Shown in pieces: positions 47,465 through 60,739 of a stretch of 64,000 bases of DNA. The translations under genes were made by a program, and so were the position numbers. The stretch lies in the NCBI GenBank assembly GCA_030737835.1, contig CM060848.1:14883254-14947253 (forward strand), read 5' to 3'. The stretch comes from Acorus gramineus. Its lineage: Eukaryota; Streptophyta; Magnoliopsida; Acorales; Acoraceae. The notes below the pieces were generated by a model, which saw only the letters and a program-made list of their open reading frames with translations, made no database searches and had not been told where the DNA came from. How positions within the stretch are numbered: position 1 is the stretch's first letter; the number at the start of each line of letters is the position of its first letter.

Positions 47465-50400
47465 TGATATCAGAGTTTGAATCTATTTTTTTCTTTGATT
47501 TTCTGTTAGCGTTATTCTTCGTTCGTGAAATCGTCGACGCTTCGCTGTCCGTCGCCCCGTTCGTGTCACCCTGGGCAGATTCGCCGCCCTCGCGCTGCTC
47601 CACCGCTGCCTCACGCAGATCCACCGCATTTGCACCGCTGTGCCGCCGTCGCACCGTTGCTGCTCCGCCGTTGTGTCGCTGCCGCGCCGTCTCGTGTAGC
47701 TCGCCGCTGTCATCGCCCAACCCAGCCACAGTCCTCGCGTAGATCTGCTGCATCTTTGCCGCTGCTGTGCCGCCCTGTCGCACCGCCTTGCGCTGCTCTG
47801 CCACCCTGCCACGCCGTCCAGCGCCACCCTGCCTTGCCCGCGCCCTGTCTGCATGCGCCCCATCCACGCACTGCCCGCGCCTGCCTGTGCGTAGTCTCCG
47901 TGTTGCGTGATCAGCGCAGATCCGTGCCGATCAGCCCGGATTTTCTGGGATCCTGTCCGGGATTCTGTCACGGACAGCATTTCGGATCTCCCGGGAATTC
48001 GTCCCAAGTCCAGATGCGTCAACGCGTCCCGGATCCAGTGCTTCGCGCCCGCGCGTGCTCGGCCCAGCACCCGCTTGCACCCGACCCAGCTGCCCAACCC
48101 AGGTCTAGCGCACGACCCGGCCCGGCTCCAGCGCCTGACTTGACCCGGCTCTAGCGTCCGACCCGGTTCCAGCACCAGCTGCCCGACCCGGATCCGCTGC
48201 CCGACCCGGATCCGCGACCCGTTTACCGCCCCGTCTACGCCTTTTTCGATATTTTCTTTATCTGGCCGCTACAGGTTCATTCAGACTCCAAATATAGTCA
48301 TATTGGTACTCATTTTGCTCCATTTTTCGTTCGGCACGCATCTGTGACTATATTTTCATCATCTGAGGCATATATTATTTTTGTTATTCTCTTTTTTTTT
48401 CCTATTATGGCCATGGATAACACTCAGATCATCGATGTCAAGTTTGATGGTAACAATTATGATGTCTGGTCTATTAGTCTTCAACTTCAGCTTGATTATC
48501 ATCGTTTATTGGGTCATGTTACTAACACAAATCTAGCTCCTGTACTTAAACCATTTCCACCGGGTTCCGATGAGACCACCATCAAAGCCAGAGTTGAGGC
48601 GTATACTAAGGCATTGTTGACATTGAAGGAGGCCGATTCTCGGGTGAAAGCTTATATTGCTTCTTCGATTATTCCAAATATCCGTAAACATTTGAAGCCG
48701 TTCATTACAGCCAGGGAATATTGAGACTTTCTGAAGAATTTCTATACGCAGACCGATGGTGCTCAGGAATTCTATCTACATCAGGCCATTTCTACTTCTT
48801 ATCAAGGGGAGCTTTCTATTCGTGATTTTTATTCTCTTTTGTCTGATTACTGGGATCAACTCGCACCTATGGATCCTCAGATGGAGGGTATTTTTCTGAC
48901 ACGCTATCGTGAGTACCGTAATCGTCAACGATTATACCAATTCTTGATGCGTCTTCGTCCTGAGTTCGAGGCTATTCGTGCACAGATTCTTCATCGCTCT
49001 CCCAAACCATCTCTCGATACAGTCTTTTTTGAGTTGGTTGCTGAGGAGACGCGTCTTTGCACTGTTGTCACTCCGCCTATCGTTGATCACAGTTCTATCA
49101 ATGTTGCACATCGTCAAGACAATCGCTACACTCGGGTCACTTGCTATTATTGCCATAAATTTAGACACGTGCAATCTGAATGTCGTAAGCGTGCTCGTGA
49201 TGGTGCTTCTCTTCTTTATGTACCTCGCACTTCAGCTCCTGGAGCACTTCCTTCAGCACCTCGTCCACTAGATCTTGCAGCATCACGTGCACCAGCGCCT
49301 CGGGCGCAAGCACCTCGCGCACCATCTACAGTTCCTCCACGTCGTTCTCAGCCTCGATCTGCAGCTGCTGTTGCATCTGATTTTCTCTCAGATCACTGAG
49401 AGTTTTGCGCAGCTCCATCTTCAACAACAGCAGCTCCAAAATATGCTTTGCTCAGTGACTGGTAGTGATTCATTTGCCCCCTTTTTTGCTTCTACTGCGG
49501 CGACAGGTAACCTTACTTTCTCATGGATTCTTGACTCTGGGGTTTTACATCATATGACTTTTCAGACATCCTTTATTAGTTGTCCTACTCACGTGTTTCC
49601 CACTCCTGTTATTCGTACGGCAGATGGGACTCCTCTGTCTGTGTCGAGTTTTGGTTCTCTTGCTGATCCTTCTCATCGATTTCAACTTCCTGATGTTTTT
49701 CATGTTCCTGGTCTATCACTAAATTTGCTTTTTCTGTTGGTCAAATTACGGATCATGATTGTCTCATTACTTTTGATTCTTCTACTTGTTCTGTACATGA
49801 TCGCCGTACGGGGAAGCAGATTGGGACATACTCTAGACGCGGTGGGCTCTACTACATGGATCATCTTCATATTCCTTCCTCTTCTGCAGCTTCTTCTCAC
49901 TTGATTTATTCTTCTCCTTCCTCCTTTGATGTCCGTTTTGGCCATTTCTCTCATCCAAGACTTCGTTATCTAATAAGTACCGGTGTTTTAAGTTCCTTTT
50001 CAAAAATCGAGCTTCAACCATGTGTGAGCTGCAAGTTGACGAAACACTTAGCTCTTCCATTTCTTACTAGTAAACACATTTCTGTTTCTCCTTTTGATCT
50101 AGTTCACTCTGATGTTTGGGGTCCCTCCCCTATTCCTTCTAAAGGGGGTAACCGTTATTATGTTATTTTTATTGATGATTTTTCTCGCTTTACCTGAATA
50201 TATTTGATGCATAGTCGTTCTGAGTTGTTACTCATCTATAAATCTTTTGCTACAATGGTTGAAACTCAGTTTTCCAAACGCATTAATGTGTTTCGCTCTG
50301 ATTGGTGGGGGGGAATATTGTTCTCGTGCTTTTCGTGATTTTTTATCCTCCCAAGGCACTCTACCACAGCTTTCCACTCTTTATGCTCATCAGCAGAACG

Positions 50401-50598
50401 GGTTGCTGAGCGCAAACACCGTCATATCCTCGAAACGACCCGGTCCTTACTCCTCTCTGCTTCTGTTCCTGTTCAGTTTTGGGGTGAGGCTGTTCTTACA
50501 AGTGTGTATCTCATCAATCGCACTCCTTCGTCTATCACTGCTGGCATCTCTCCCTTTCAGCGTCTTTATTATAGTTCTCCTGATTATGATTTAATGTG
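47337..50598 (+). mobile_element. Truncated, broken Copia-type LTR retrotransposon
   Basis: A left LTR ending TCTAACA at 47464 is followed by a Met-type primer site TGATATCAGAG and a GC-rich leader (about 47520-48240). The gag region is at about 48400-49200 with a CCHC zinc knuckle near 49140-49190, then the aspartic protease region near 49520, the pre-integrase region near 49740-49900 and the integrase core near 49930-50590. Sequence similarity stops at about 50598: reverse transcriptase, RNase H and the right LTR are absent. The remaining frame carries several breaks (about half a dozen). Age cannot be read from LTR pairs; the number of breaks suggests an old copy. Its leader resembles that of the TRIM-like element at 5.6 kb. 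Confidence 0.87.
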
Positions 50599-53500
50599 AT
50601 GACAAATGATTTGGTAGGTGGGTCCCTTTATACGAGTGAAAAAATAACATTATTTCATAGGGGACTTAGAATACAAATGCCAGCTTATTTTTACATAATT
50701 CTACGTAGCTATACCCTTTTATACCACCCATTCAAATAGCTTTTTTTACTTTTATTCCCTTTACCCCCTTATTCCATCCTTTATCCTCCCATCCAAACGC
50801 TGAAGAAATACCGTCAATCTTCTAAACCAGAAGGCATAGGTATATTTCATGCTTAAGTAGTTGTTGATGTGCATTATTTGGACTATAATCACTGAAATGG
50901 GTTGTATTTGTTACTTTTTAATCGTTGAGTTACATTAAACACGGAATTATTTGTGTTTGATACGTGTTTTGTGTATTTTTAATAATAACATATTTAAGTA
51001 GTCTCAAGTGTTATATGAAAATAAAATGATATGTCCAGTCTTGTGTATAATCCTTTTTGCATCCCCTGTTTTTTATTAAGATTTGTCCATAAAAATACAT
51101 ATTATAAAAGGTGAAACATATTTTGAAATACATTAATATATTTTTTTAAAAAATAATTTTTATACTTCATGATAATGCAATGTATAAGCAGCCGAGAGAC
51201 CACTTCTAAATACTACAAAACAGACTGAGTGCTTCAAACACCCATCTCATAATACAACATAGAGCAAATGTTACAGAAATGGCTAATATTAATAATAGTC
51301 CTGGATTCAATCTCCACATAGTTTATTTTTAAAATATGTTTTAAGTAACAAAACATGTATCTCCAACGAAATAAGGTAACAACCCAGTTAAGAAAAATAA
51401 AAATTTAACACGTTTTATTTAACAAAACATGTCTCATTAGTGAAATGAGACTACGTGTGATTGCACATGATTATATGTAACAACGTCCTATAAAAATAAG
51501 GATGAACATTAACATACATATTTGTGCAACTAATAACTAACATAATCATCCTTATCTCTGTTCTTATTTAGAATTCGGGGCATTGTTACACGATTTCATT
51601 TTTCAGTTCTACATGCAGTCTCATCTCTAATACTCCAACACATTACCTCATTCAACAAAACATGCAATTTTTCACATCTTTTATAAATGGATCCATATAA
51701 TTTGTTCAAGTATATATCTTTATATTCCTTGTCACACAAAAAATATATCTTTAAAAAAATAAAAATACGTGAGAACTGAGAAGTACACATAAGAATGCAC
51801 AGGAGACTATTCCTTACATTTTCTGTAGAACTTGCCACATTATCTTTCTACTACAATCCTTTGTGAGCTACAAAATCTTTGTACCTGTATCCTTCATGAT
51901 CATGAAGAACAATTCCACCTAATAATATTTAATCAACGGATGATTCAAGTGTCCAACCAACATAAAACCTTTAGAAACACTTCAGATTGCTTGTCACAAC
52001 AAGCACATAAAAAGATGAAAAATTCCTAGACAAACTTAGCACTCTACAATACATGTACATGAATTTGATGGTTTTATTTTTGTTAACATTAACATGCATC
52101 CACCACACTACAAAATGTGGGATTCCATATAAAATTGCCTACCTGTTCATCAATTTGGTCATCAGAGCTTGGCAGAAAAACAATAGCCTAGGTCTCCTTT
52201 TCCAGGTCTAAGGGGCCTTTTTGCAGCACCAAAACAGCAGCACATTAAAGAGGAATGGCATCCTGCTATGTGGCATAGCTTGCTATCTAGTGTTTGGTGG
52301 AACATTAAATAGAACAAGAATGGGTACAGCTATTTCCAGATATGAGAGATGTCCTGCATGGCAATATCACACGTCTCAACCATTTCAAATGATCAGAATA
52401 GAGTAACTTCAACATAATTGCAAGCAACTGAATTGGAGGAATTATTTGACATATAAAGGAACATATCAAAACTTAGAATTTTGTGGCAACATATATGGTT
52501 TGTGGCAATTCAGACAATTTTGATGATCACGTAGACCAATTTATAACAGATGCCACCTCTAATGAACCAAAAATATAGTTATAATGACAACCAAATTTAA
52601 ACTAGTTCAATTGTGCATGATGTAGCTACAAGGATATATAACAAACAAAAAGAGATTACATATATCTAAATTAACAAGCTCTAACAAACAAAAAAAGGGC
52701 AAGGAATGGACCTATAATTATTGCAATAACATTATGCAGCTTCAAAAACTGACTTTTAAACAAAACTCAATATTCCACTCGTGCAATAATTCAAAAGGCC
52801 GATTTAAGCAAAGATTGTCCAAGACCCATAAATTCATATCCCGAATATTTAAGAGAAATGACGGTTCAGATAAAAAGTAGTTTAAGATGTGCTATTAAAT
52901 AATAGAGGTTGGTGACCATGATAATAAAAATGTCATTCAAAATACCGGAGGTTCCTGATTTAGTTTGATGCAGACAGCCATGTAAAAATGGCAGGATCCA
53001 TGCTAGACTGCCAGTATAATAAATCCCTCGAATCACGATTCACATCCCTCGAATCACGATTCACTCCAATGAACATCAGAGAAGCGTTAATATTTACATC
53101 ACTGGATCAGTCAGATGTGAAGTTGCAATACCCAGATCTGGAGTTATTTCTAAATCGCAAGCCATCTGCGGTTTTCAGATGTGGATTTGTGATTACTGGG
53201 GTCTAGAGCCTGTTTCTCTGTAAAGTAAGTTCAAATGGTTAAGGCAAAGAATAATGCATAATTCGAGAGAGGTAAACAAATTTTCGTTCAAATTTAGACA
53301 AAATTGTATTATGAAAAGCCAAAATTATAATAAAGATTTCAGCCATTAAAAAATGTTCGTGCTAAGGGCATATCTTTACCTTTAATGATAGGTAGCAAAT
53401 CGCATCAACATCATCATTAGAATTCAGTTTTTATGTCTTCTTATCTACTGACATTAAAATTTTCCTCTACTATTGTTTTCTAAATGTGGCAGCCAATGTC

Positions 53501-53937
53501 AATAACTTACCAGAAAAAATGATACAAGAGCACCTTTATATTAATTGGGACTTTTTCACATAAAGCAAAAATTTCAAAATGAAGTCAGTCTATCATCTCT
53601 TTTCACATTTTCATTGTTTTGATTCAAATAACAGCCCTTTGGATTACATCATGATATGGTTCCCATAGGTCCAAAAAGATAATGTTGAACATTTAGATGA
53701 AGCACCACAACTTGAATATGATGGGTGGTGGAAAGAAGATATGAAGGTTACTGTATGAATACATGAACACACTTGTTGAATAAATGAGAAAGCACAATAC
53801 AGGCTGATTCAACTTTACAATACTGTTCTTTCAGTGTTAGGCTGACAAGTATGCCAGAATCTCAAATGTACCAATGCAATCTGAATGCATGTTAACAACC
53901 ACTTCAGCAGTCGCTAAGAACTAGGGATCAATATACA
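50599..53937. other. Intergenic DNA with possible orphan exons
   Basis: No gene can be assembled. 53672-53749 (+) is open between a good acceptor and donor (VQKDNVEHLDEAPQLEYDGW...), and 53150-53217 (-) reads from a TTTACAG acceptor to a stop (KQALDPSNHKSTSENRRWLAI). Either could belong to an unrecognised or decayed gene. 53032-53065 has a tandem 20-bp CCCTCGAATCACGATTCACA duplication. Confidence 0.3.
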
Positions 53938-54332
53938 TAGGGCTGGTAAACGAACCAAGCCGCTCGGGCTCGGCTCGGGTTCGGCTCGGTTTGAGCTTAT
54001 TCAGGCTCGTTCAATTAGACAAATGAGCGAGCTCAAACAATTTTTAAAGCTTGGTTAGGCTCGGGACCTGGATCGAGCTTCATTTTGTGTTCAAATTCGA
54101 CTCGTTGTGTTATAAAAAACTTAGTTGAAATTTGACTAAACTCCTTTATAACATCATAACATTAAATTAATACAAAGCTATGCTCATTTAGGCTCATGAA
54201 CTTGACTCATTGAGGCTAAAATTTTGTTTTCAATCCCTAAAAACCCTAAAATGAAGAAGAACGCTAGGCTCGTTGAAGCTCGTGAGCTCGGCTCGACTCG
54301 GCTCAGCTCGTTCGGCTCGTTTACCACCCCTA
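53938..54332. mobile_element. hAT-type miniature element
   Basis: 395 bp with inverted ends TAGGGCTGGTAAACGA / CGTTTACCACCCCTA and subterminal GCTCGGCTCG repeats on both sides. Flanking 8-mers AATATACA (53930-53937) and AACATACA (54333-54340) differ at one base, an 8-bp hAT target duplication. TAGGGGTGG-type ends are typical of plant hAT elements. Confidence 0.87.
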
Positions 54333-54340
54333 AACATACA

Positions 54341-57300
54341 TAGGTCGGCTATAGTTCAATATCGTAAAAGACCTTAATAATAGAAATCAACATTAAGTCT
54401 TTCAATAACAATTGCCTTTTCTACCATTAAAAAAAAAAAAAAATTGCCTTTTCTCTATTGTTATATAATCACATACGCAGTACATTAGTGGCTTATGGAT
54501 CTTGAATGTCTTTAGATTTAATACCTATATCTACTCTAGTCTAAGTGTCTAACTACCAGCAATGTGAGAATGTAAGCAAATGAAAGATATAAAGAATCAA
54601 GGTTTTATTCCCAACGCATTAGAAGAACTGAGTTCAAGGAAAGAGAAAGATAGGTACCATAGATCATAGTTTCTGGGGATCGCCTAGGCGGCCTTAACGG
54701 GCCTAGGCGCCTATCCGCCTAACCAACCTTTCATTAAGTGGTCATCTGGTCCTGTATACATGCCTAGGCATCGCCTTGTCCGTCTAGAAATAATATATTG
54801 GGTGGGCGTTTAATGTACTTGGTCCATTTATTATGAATGACCGAGGTTGAAAAAAAAATGAATATCTAAAATAATAAAAATATAAATATCTGACTAAATT
54901 TTTTGATTAAAAAAAAGTAACCTAACAAGAAAGCTAATTTTTTTAAATATTATTCATTAATTCATGACAAAGAAAGTCAAAATATTTATTCAAATAATTG
55001 ATCAAATCGTCATCTACAATCATGAAGAACACATGGTTCGAGGTAGCATTGTGCAATGTAGGGGTCATCCGGTTAGATGACCTCTTTTCTTTTATTTTCT
55101 TTGCTTGTCATTCCTTTTCTTTTATAAGGAGAATGCTCGTCTCCTCTTGTTCGAGGGCATTATTTTGATAATATTAATTTCTCCTTTTGTAAAAAATTAT
55201 GTCATCAAACAAATTTAATTATCAAATGTGTCATTTCCATCACAATATTAATTTTCTCAGTTTTTTGGTGTCCGATCAACAACAGATAGAGGATACAACA
55301 TCCTGTAATAGTAGTAGCTCCATAGTAGGTTTGTCCCCCTTCCCAATATTGTATTTTAAACCAATGTTTTTCATTTATAAATATAACATTATTATCCCAT
55401 ACTCACTTATAGTAAAAACAAAGCATGAATGCCCCAAGAAATTAACATTATACAATCATTATCTTACAAAACACGTGTATAATTAAGCACAACCTACGCA
55501 CGCTAGGCAGCTAGGCGCATGGACATTGCCAAGGCTTGCATGGCCACCTAGATAACTATATCACAGACAAAAAAGGATGGAGAGAATAAATCATGATTGA
55601 CCACATGGTTAAACAAGCTAGACTGATGGGTCTCCCATGAAAAATATTACTCGACATATGCTAATTCCAGCCTTATTGTTTCCCAAAAAAAAAATTCCAG
55701 CCTTATGACTTCATTCATCCATTGGAGGGTACAATATACAGAAAAATGTCCCTATTACCAATAAATTTTTCTTAATTAACAAGCATCTATCAGAGTGAAT
55801 ATATTCTCTGATGGAAACTTTTTCCAATTGATGAAAAAGTGACTTCTAGTTCAGTGGTTAGACAAGAACACAACATAGTTTGGATTGGTGAATAAAGAAG
55901 GATGGGTATAAATGCTAAACTCTATAGTGGCCCAATTATTGTTTCTGTTTTTCTATTCAATTTTAGGAAGATCATAGATGTCAATCTTTTTTTTCATCTT
56001 CTTTTTTTTTGAATTGATACACATAATTCTTGCTTTAAATCTAATGTATCATAAAACTAAAAAAAACCACATATCTATTTTTATTATCCAGATGTTCTTC
56101 AATCATACCTTTTCAAATCTTGCATATTCTTAGTTCTTGTAGTTCCTCTTTTTTTTTTACTTTTTTTTTGGGGAAGAAACTGTAGGCAGTTCTTGTAGTT
56201 CCTTATAGCCAGAGGCCCAGACTTTTGGCACTACCTGACTTCTAGACCACTTCACTACCACAATTAGTCAAAATTATTCTAGAAAAGGAGAGCACCCAAT
56301 GGGAAACCCCACATATAGAAGGAGCTGGGAGGGGAGTGACTAGACTGGATATATCTAACCTTGGCATTCTTTAACGCAAAACAGCTGCTTTCAAGACTCA
56401 AAACTCAAGACCTATGTTTTAAATATTGATCAATATATCGTTATATTGAAAACCAGACCATTTATTGGTCCATTTTCACGATTTGCCGGTTTTTGCAATG
56501 ATGTCACCATGACATCATCACGATTAAGAATTCATCAATAAATTCTACATTTTCTTCATTTTTTGTAATTTAATTGATATTTTCCCCATGATTTTTCTGA
56601 TTTTTTGGAATTGCTTTCATTTTTGTTCATTTTTCACCATTTTGTCCAATCGGTAATTCTATCGATGAATCGATATATTGATTTGGGGGCCCATTCTATA
56701 TATGGATTTTATAGATATTTAAAAAATTGTTCAAGATTGTCTTCTTAACCTCAACACTGTACTCTAAACAATGCCACCAGTTCGCATTTGCTTATTCACC
56801 ATTTCCTTTTATATAATTTGTTCCTAAAATTGGTCACATTCCACTTTCAGATTTTCACCTCTTTTTTCTTCGACTCTTTGCGCGTATAGATCACACTTTA
56901 GTGGGCAGTGTGTATATTCTGCTCATCTTGGGATATCTTCACAAACATTACGAATAAACCCTTTTTCAAAAAAAAAAAAAGTGGTTAGAATCAAGATGGC
57001 GAAACAATGGTGACCAAAATTTTAAAGAGATTAAGAGTTTTATCTCCTTGTCACATCAAGCTGTAGGTTATGTAATCATTAGAGGGAGCTTAGATTTTTA
57101 GATTCATCTTGTGTACATTCCTACTGCTATATTTATCATCAATTGAATTTGCCCTTCCAAGTTCCAAGTGCTTCATTAAAATTTATAGTGGTATATGACT
57201 CTAATGCATGCATTAAGAGGAGGTTTAATATATGCATGACTACTGGAAGCATTTGGATACGAATTTGAAAAAGAAGCTTTTCACTTAGCTCATGTTTGGT

Positions 57301-57949
57301 TGGGGAATTGGGGATGGAATAAATGGGGATAAAATGAAATAGTGATAAAATGGGAATTTGGAAGACCGGAAAAAATGAAAATTCGTGTTCCAGAATTAAT
57401 TGGTATAAAGTTGTATAATTATTTTTGCTACCTTGGAATTTATTCCAGGTTGTTCAACAAATTTGTATATGTGGACTCATTATTAAATTAACGGTTATTA
57501 CATTTTATAAATCCTTTTCCACGTCTTATTTACATTTTATCTACAATTTATCCATGGTTAACTAAACTACAAAAACTTTATTATTACATTTTCCAATGAG
57601 AATAATTAAAACACAACCAAATAAAAAATTACTTATTCCTTATCTATACTAAATAGTCATAAACCTCAGAATAACTTAATTCTCTATTCAAACGGGGGCT
57701 TAAAGTTATTTTTGAAATTAGAATCCCACGAAGCATACTTTTCTTGGATTGCTAAAAAAACTATAATTTTGTTTTCATTGGAATAACTAATAACTATTTT
57801 TCTCTCTTCAATTTGAAAACACATCTGGGTTAAGTATAGAATCATCCAAACTTGTTTCCAAAAACTTCATAAAAGAATGTAGCTTATTCAGATCATCTAC
57901 TATTTCTGACAGAAATGTACTTTTACATCATAATAAGTGAACAAATCAT
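54341..57949. other. Intergenic DNA with hAT-like remnants
   Basis: 54660-54790 (GCCTAGGCGGCC, GCCTAGGCGCC) and 55490-55555 (GCTAGGCAGCTAGGCGC) look like the two subterminal regions of an older hAT-like element of about 0.9 kb. 57290-57715 has ends typical of old miniature elements (TTTGGTTGGGG ... CAAACGGGGGC). No gene is supported. Confidence 0.4.
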
Positions 57950-60265
57950 GAAATATTGTTGAGTCTTGGGGGCAGACTCACCATGGTACAAGCAGTTTTG
58001 TCTAATCTCCCTAAGTTTTTCCTCTCCATCTTCCGGGTGCTTAGAGGAGTTCTTTAAAGGATTGATAGGATTCGGAGAAGAGTCATCCGGAATGGTGAAA
58101 ACCTGGAGGCAAGAAAGACACACCTGGTGAAGTGGGAGAAGATTTGTAACGTAAAAAAGAAATTTTGGACTTATACGAACAAAAATTTGTTGTTGGCTGA
58201 AGCACCAAGATCTTATTTGGTGCTTGATGGTGCTCAAAAGATATGACAATGCTCACAGATTCAGAGTGCCAACATGCAGAAATTCCAAGTTCTTGTTGGA
58301 TGTTGCTGATTTGACTGACAAATTTGCCTCCACTTTCACTTGGAAGTTAGATAGGAGAGATGAGATTCTGTTCTGGATGGATCTATGGGGTGAGGAGGGG
58401 TCACTGTGCAGTTGTTTTCCTAATATCTTTAATGTGACCTTGAAGAGTGGTTGTTGAGAGATCATCATCAGACAGAACTTGACGGATGTAAAGACAGTGG
58501 AATTCTTGGGTCTTATGAAGAAAATTCACATTCTTCATCCAATCGCATAGCTGATGAGGCCATGTGGGGACCTAGGCTCAGGGAGGAGTACTCAGTGAGA
58601 TCTGCTGTGATTGGTGGCATGGAGTCAGAGCTAGCAATCTGCATCTGAGGACAAAATCCAACGAAATTTGGCAATATAAAAGTGCCTATCAAATTACAAG
58701 CTTTCTAGTGATTGATGTAACAGGAGAGGATCCTCACAAAGTGTGCAGAACGAAATCGATTCCAGGGGAATTACAGCGTGACCCTTATGTAAGAGGGAGA
58801 CTGAGTCAGTCGTGATATCTTTATTATCATTGTAGTATGATTAGGCCCATGTGTATAACCTTGGGGCGATGACTGTCTTGAATGCCAACTACTGTTTGTA
58901 GGATGAGATGTGGGGGGTGGAAAAAGGCTTGGGCCTAGGGGTGACAGAACACAGATGTAAAAAGGAAATGATCTCCAAATCCTTCATTCAACCAGAGCAT
59001 TGGCTACTTGGCTAACCTGAAACCAAGTGTTTTTTTTTTTTTGGTGGGTAAAAAAGAATTTTCATTGCTATAGTTGAGTAGTTACAGAACTAACATAAAT
59101 ACAACTACCAAAAAGTATATACATCAAAGGGCCGAAGGACTAGAACTATTCACTGAGCAGGGCCTGCCTGAAGTAAGAATTTCCATCAAAAGGGAGTAGA
59201 CAACCTCAGGCGGACACTGTTCATTACTTCAAACACACGTGAGGGTGGATAGTTCCAGTCGCATCCTGGTCTATTAACTCCTTCAATTCCTGCCATGCCT
59301 GATGGGGACCTATGACAGGAATTCCTAGGGAGACTCTCCAAGCCGCCAGGCGTGATTTCCCTCTCGAAGAACATGAGAAGCTCTCCAGGAATTAAAAGAT
59401 GCCAAAGTGGGGATCATAGCAAAGTGATCCCGGAGTGCCTGCCATGGAATGCAACCCTTGCCTTGTACCCAGGCAATGGTAGTAGGGGAATCACTCTCAA
59501 TGTAGTGTTTGGGGACGTCGAGAGCTCTAGCCAGCTTTAAGTCTTGTAAAATTCCTCTGAACTCCAGTACATTGATTGAGCTGAGGCACTTGTCTTGCAC
59601 TGCAGTGGCAACAAGCACCTTCCCCTCTTCGTTGTGCAAAGCAGCGGCATAACCTGCCCTATCAGCCGAGAGCGAGCCGTCAGAGTTTGACTTTGTCCAT
59701 CCCGGATCAGGAGGTCGCCAAGAAACACTAGATGTTACATTCTCCATTGGGAGGATAACAATGCCCCAACTGTCTGCAAGTTTTTGTATGGCAAGGGTGA
59801 AGTCTCTTTCAAAGGCTTGCCATGGAAGTTTAGTTGGACAGTGAGATTGATCAATCGCAAGATTTCAAGCTTATGTGTTTCTTTGGCTCTAAATCTGCGT
59901 TGACACCTCTCCGTCCATATCATCCACATAACCACCATGAAAACCAACTGCATTATGGTTCTCGGAGCTCCATATCATGGTTCAAGAAAACCAAGTTGTT
60001 GTTAAAGGCATTACCCCATCTTACGAGAATGTGGTAGGCGGCTACAAGATTAATTAAGAATCGGGGTCTTTATTGTGCTAGGGAAAATAGAGTGGATTTT
60101 GCTGGGGGAACATTGTAATCGACGAGTAGGACTTCTGGTCCGGGGTCACTCACATGAGTGTAATAGATAGTTCTTCTACTAAACCTCTTTATTTGTTTTC
60201 TTGCTATATTTTTTTAATAAAATCGTGGTAGATTGTCTATCTTTACGCGCAAAAAAAAAAAAAAA
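57950..60265 (+). mobile_element. 5'-truncated L1-type LINE, interrupted by another LINE
   Basis: Remains of plant LINE reverse transcriptase C-terminus: [18 protein letters not shown] at about 57960-58012, RIDRIRRRVIRNG at about 58050-58090, HLVKWEKIC and, at about 58370-58430, FWMDLWGEEGSLCSCFPNIF. Stops and frame changes are frequent. The sequence is cut by the minus-strand LINE at 59029-59987 and resumes to a 3' end with AATAAAATCGTGGTAG and an A15 tail at 60251-60265. The RT catalytic core is absent. No target duplication for this older copy was found. Confidence 0.75.
59029..59987 (-). mobile_element. Short L1-type LINE 3' fragment (RNase H) nested in the older LINE
   Basis: On the minus strand, 59325-59747 encodes a plant LINE RNase H (RVT_3) domain: WTKSNSDGS with the first catalytic Asp, INVLEFRGI with Glu, and YIESDSPTTIAWVQGKG with Asp. 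The last motif reads REGNHAWRLG, lacking the usual final Asp. 59735-59953 holds the preceding linker (MVVMWMIWTERCQRRF). The element ends in an A-tail seen as T13 from 59030 and is flanked by a 9-bp duplication AAACCAAGT (59020-59028 and 59988-59996). It inserted into an already present plus-strand LINE. Confidence 0.85.
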
Positions 60266-60374
60266 TTCCCCAAACATGCTAAACATACATCCATAGAAAC
60301 ATAGACACAAATAAAATAACATGAACGACATTAACATCAACACTTATAAAGGGTAAAAAGAGAACCAACCATAC

Positions 60375-60739
60375 CTTATCCTTACACACATCCGTGATCG
60401 TTCCGAATTCGCCGTCACCGCATCTCCACTACTCCTCCTCCTACCCCGGGAGCCCGCTGGTACCCTCCGGCGCTTCCGGTGGGGCCTCGGCGGCACCCCC
60501 TCCTCGCCGCTGAGAATCGTGCGGCCGCGGCCGTAGATGGGGATGACGTCGCGGTGTCGGAGGGCTGGTGGAGCCACCTTTAGAGGCAGGACCAGTAGTG
60601 GAGGTGGCCGCAGGGGGTCACGACGGGGTCCCGGGCCGTCTCGAAACAGATGTTGCACACGAAACACGCAGCCGCCTGAGGCGAATTGAGATCGGAACAG
60701 ACGGAGACGGGGGAGACGCGAGGGGATCTCCGGCGCCAT
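60375..60739 (-). pseudogene. Broken RMA/RNF5-like RING E3 ubiquitin ligase exon
   Basis: Read on the minus strand, a GC-rich stretch encodes VCNICFETARDPVVTPCGHL (about 60599-60660), the first half of a C3HC4 RING as in RMA/RNF5-type membrane-anchored ligases. What follows is damaged: the expected FCWPC reads HYWSC (a zinc Cys replaced by Tyr), a TAA stop lies at the usual Tyr of CLYRWL, and the CPVC pair is missing. DVIPIYGRG, which normally follows the RING, reappears in another frame at about 60523-60550 with VPPRPHRKRRR after it. A good donor AAG/GTATGG ends the exon at 60375. The most likely start is ATG at 60737-60739, but it is out of frame with the RING. It could instead be a gene with local sequence errors; as given it cannot make a RING protein. 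Confidence 0.65.
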
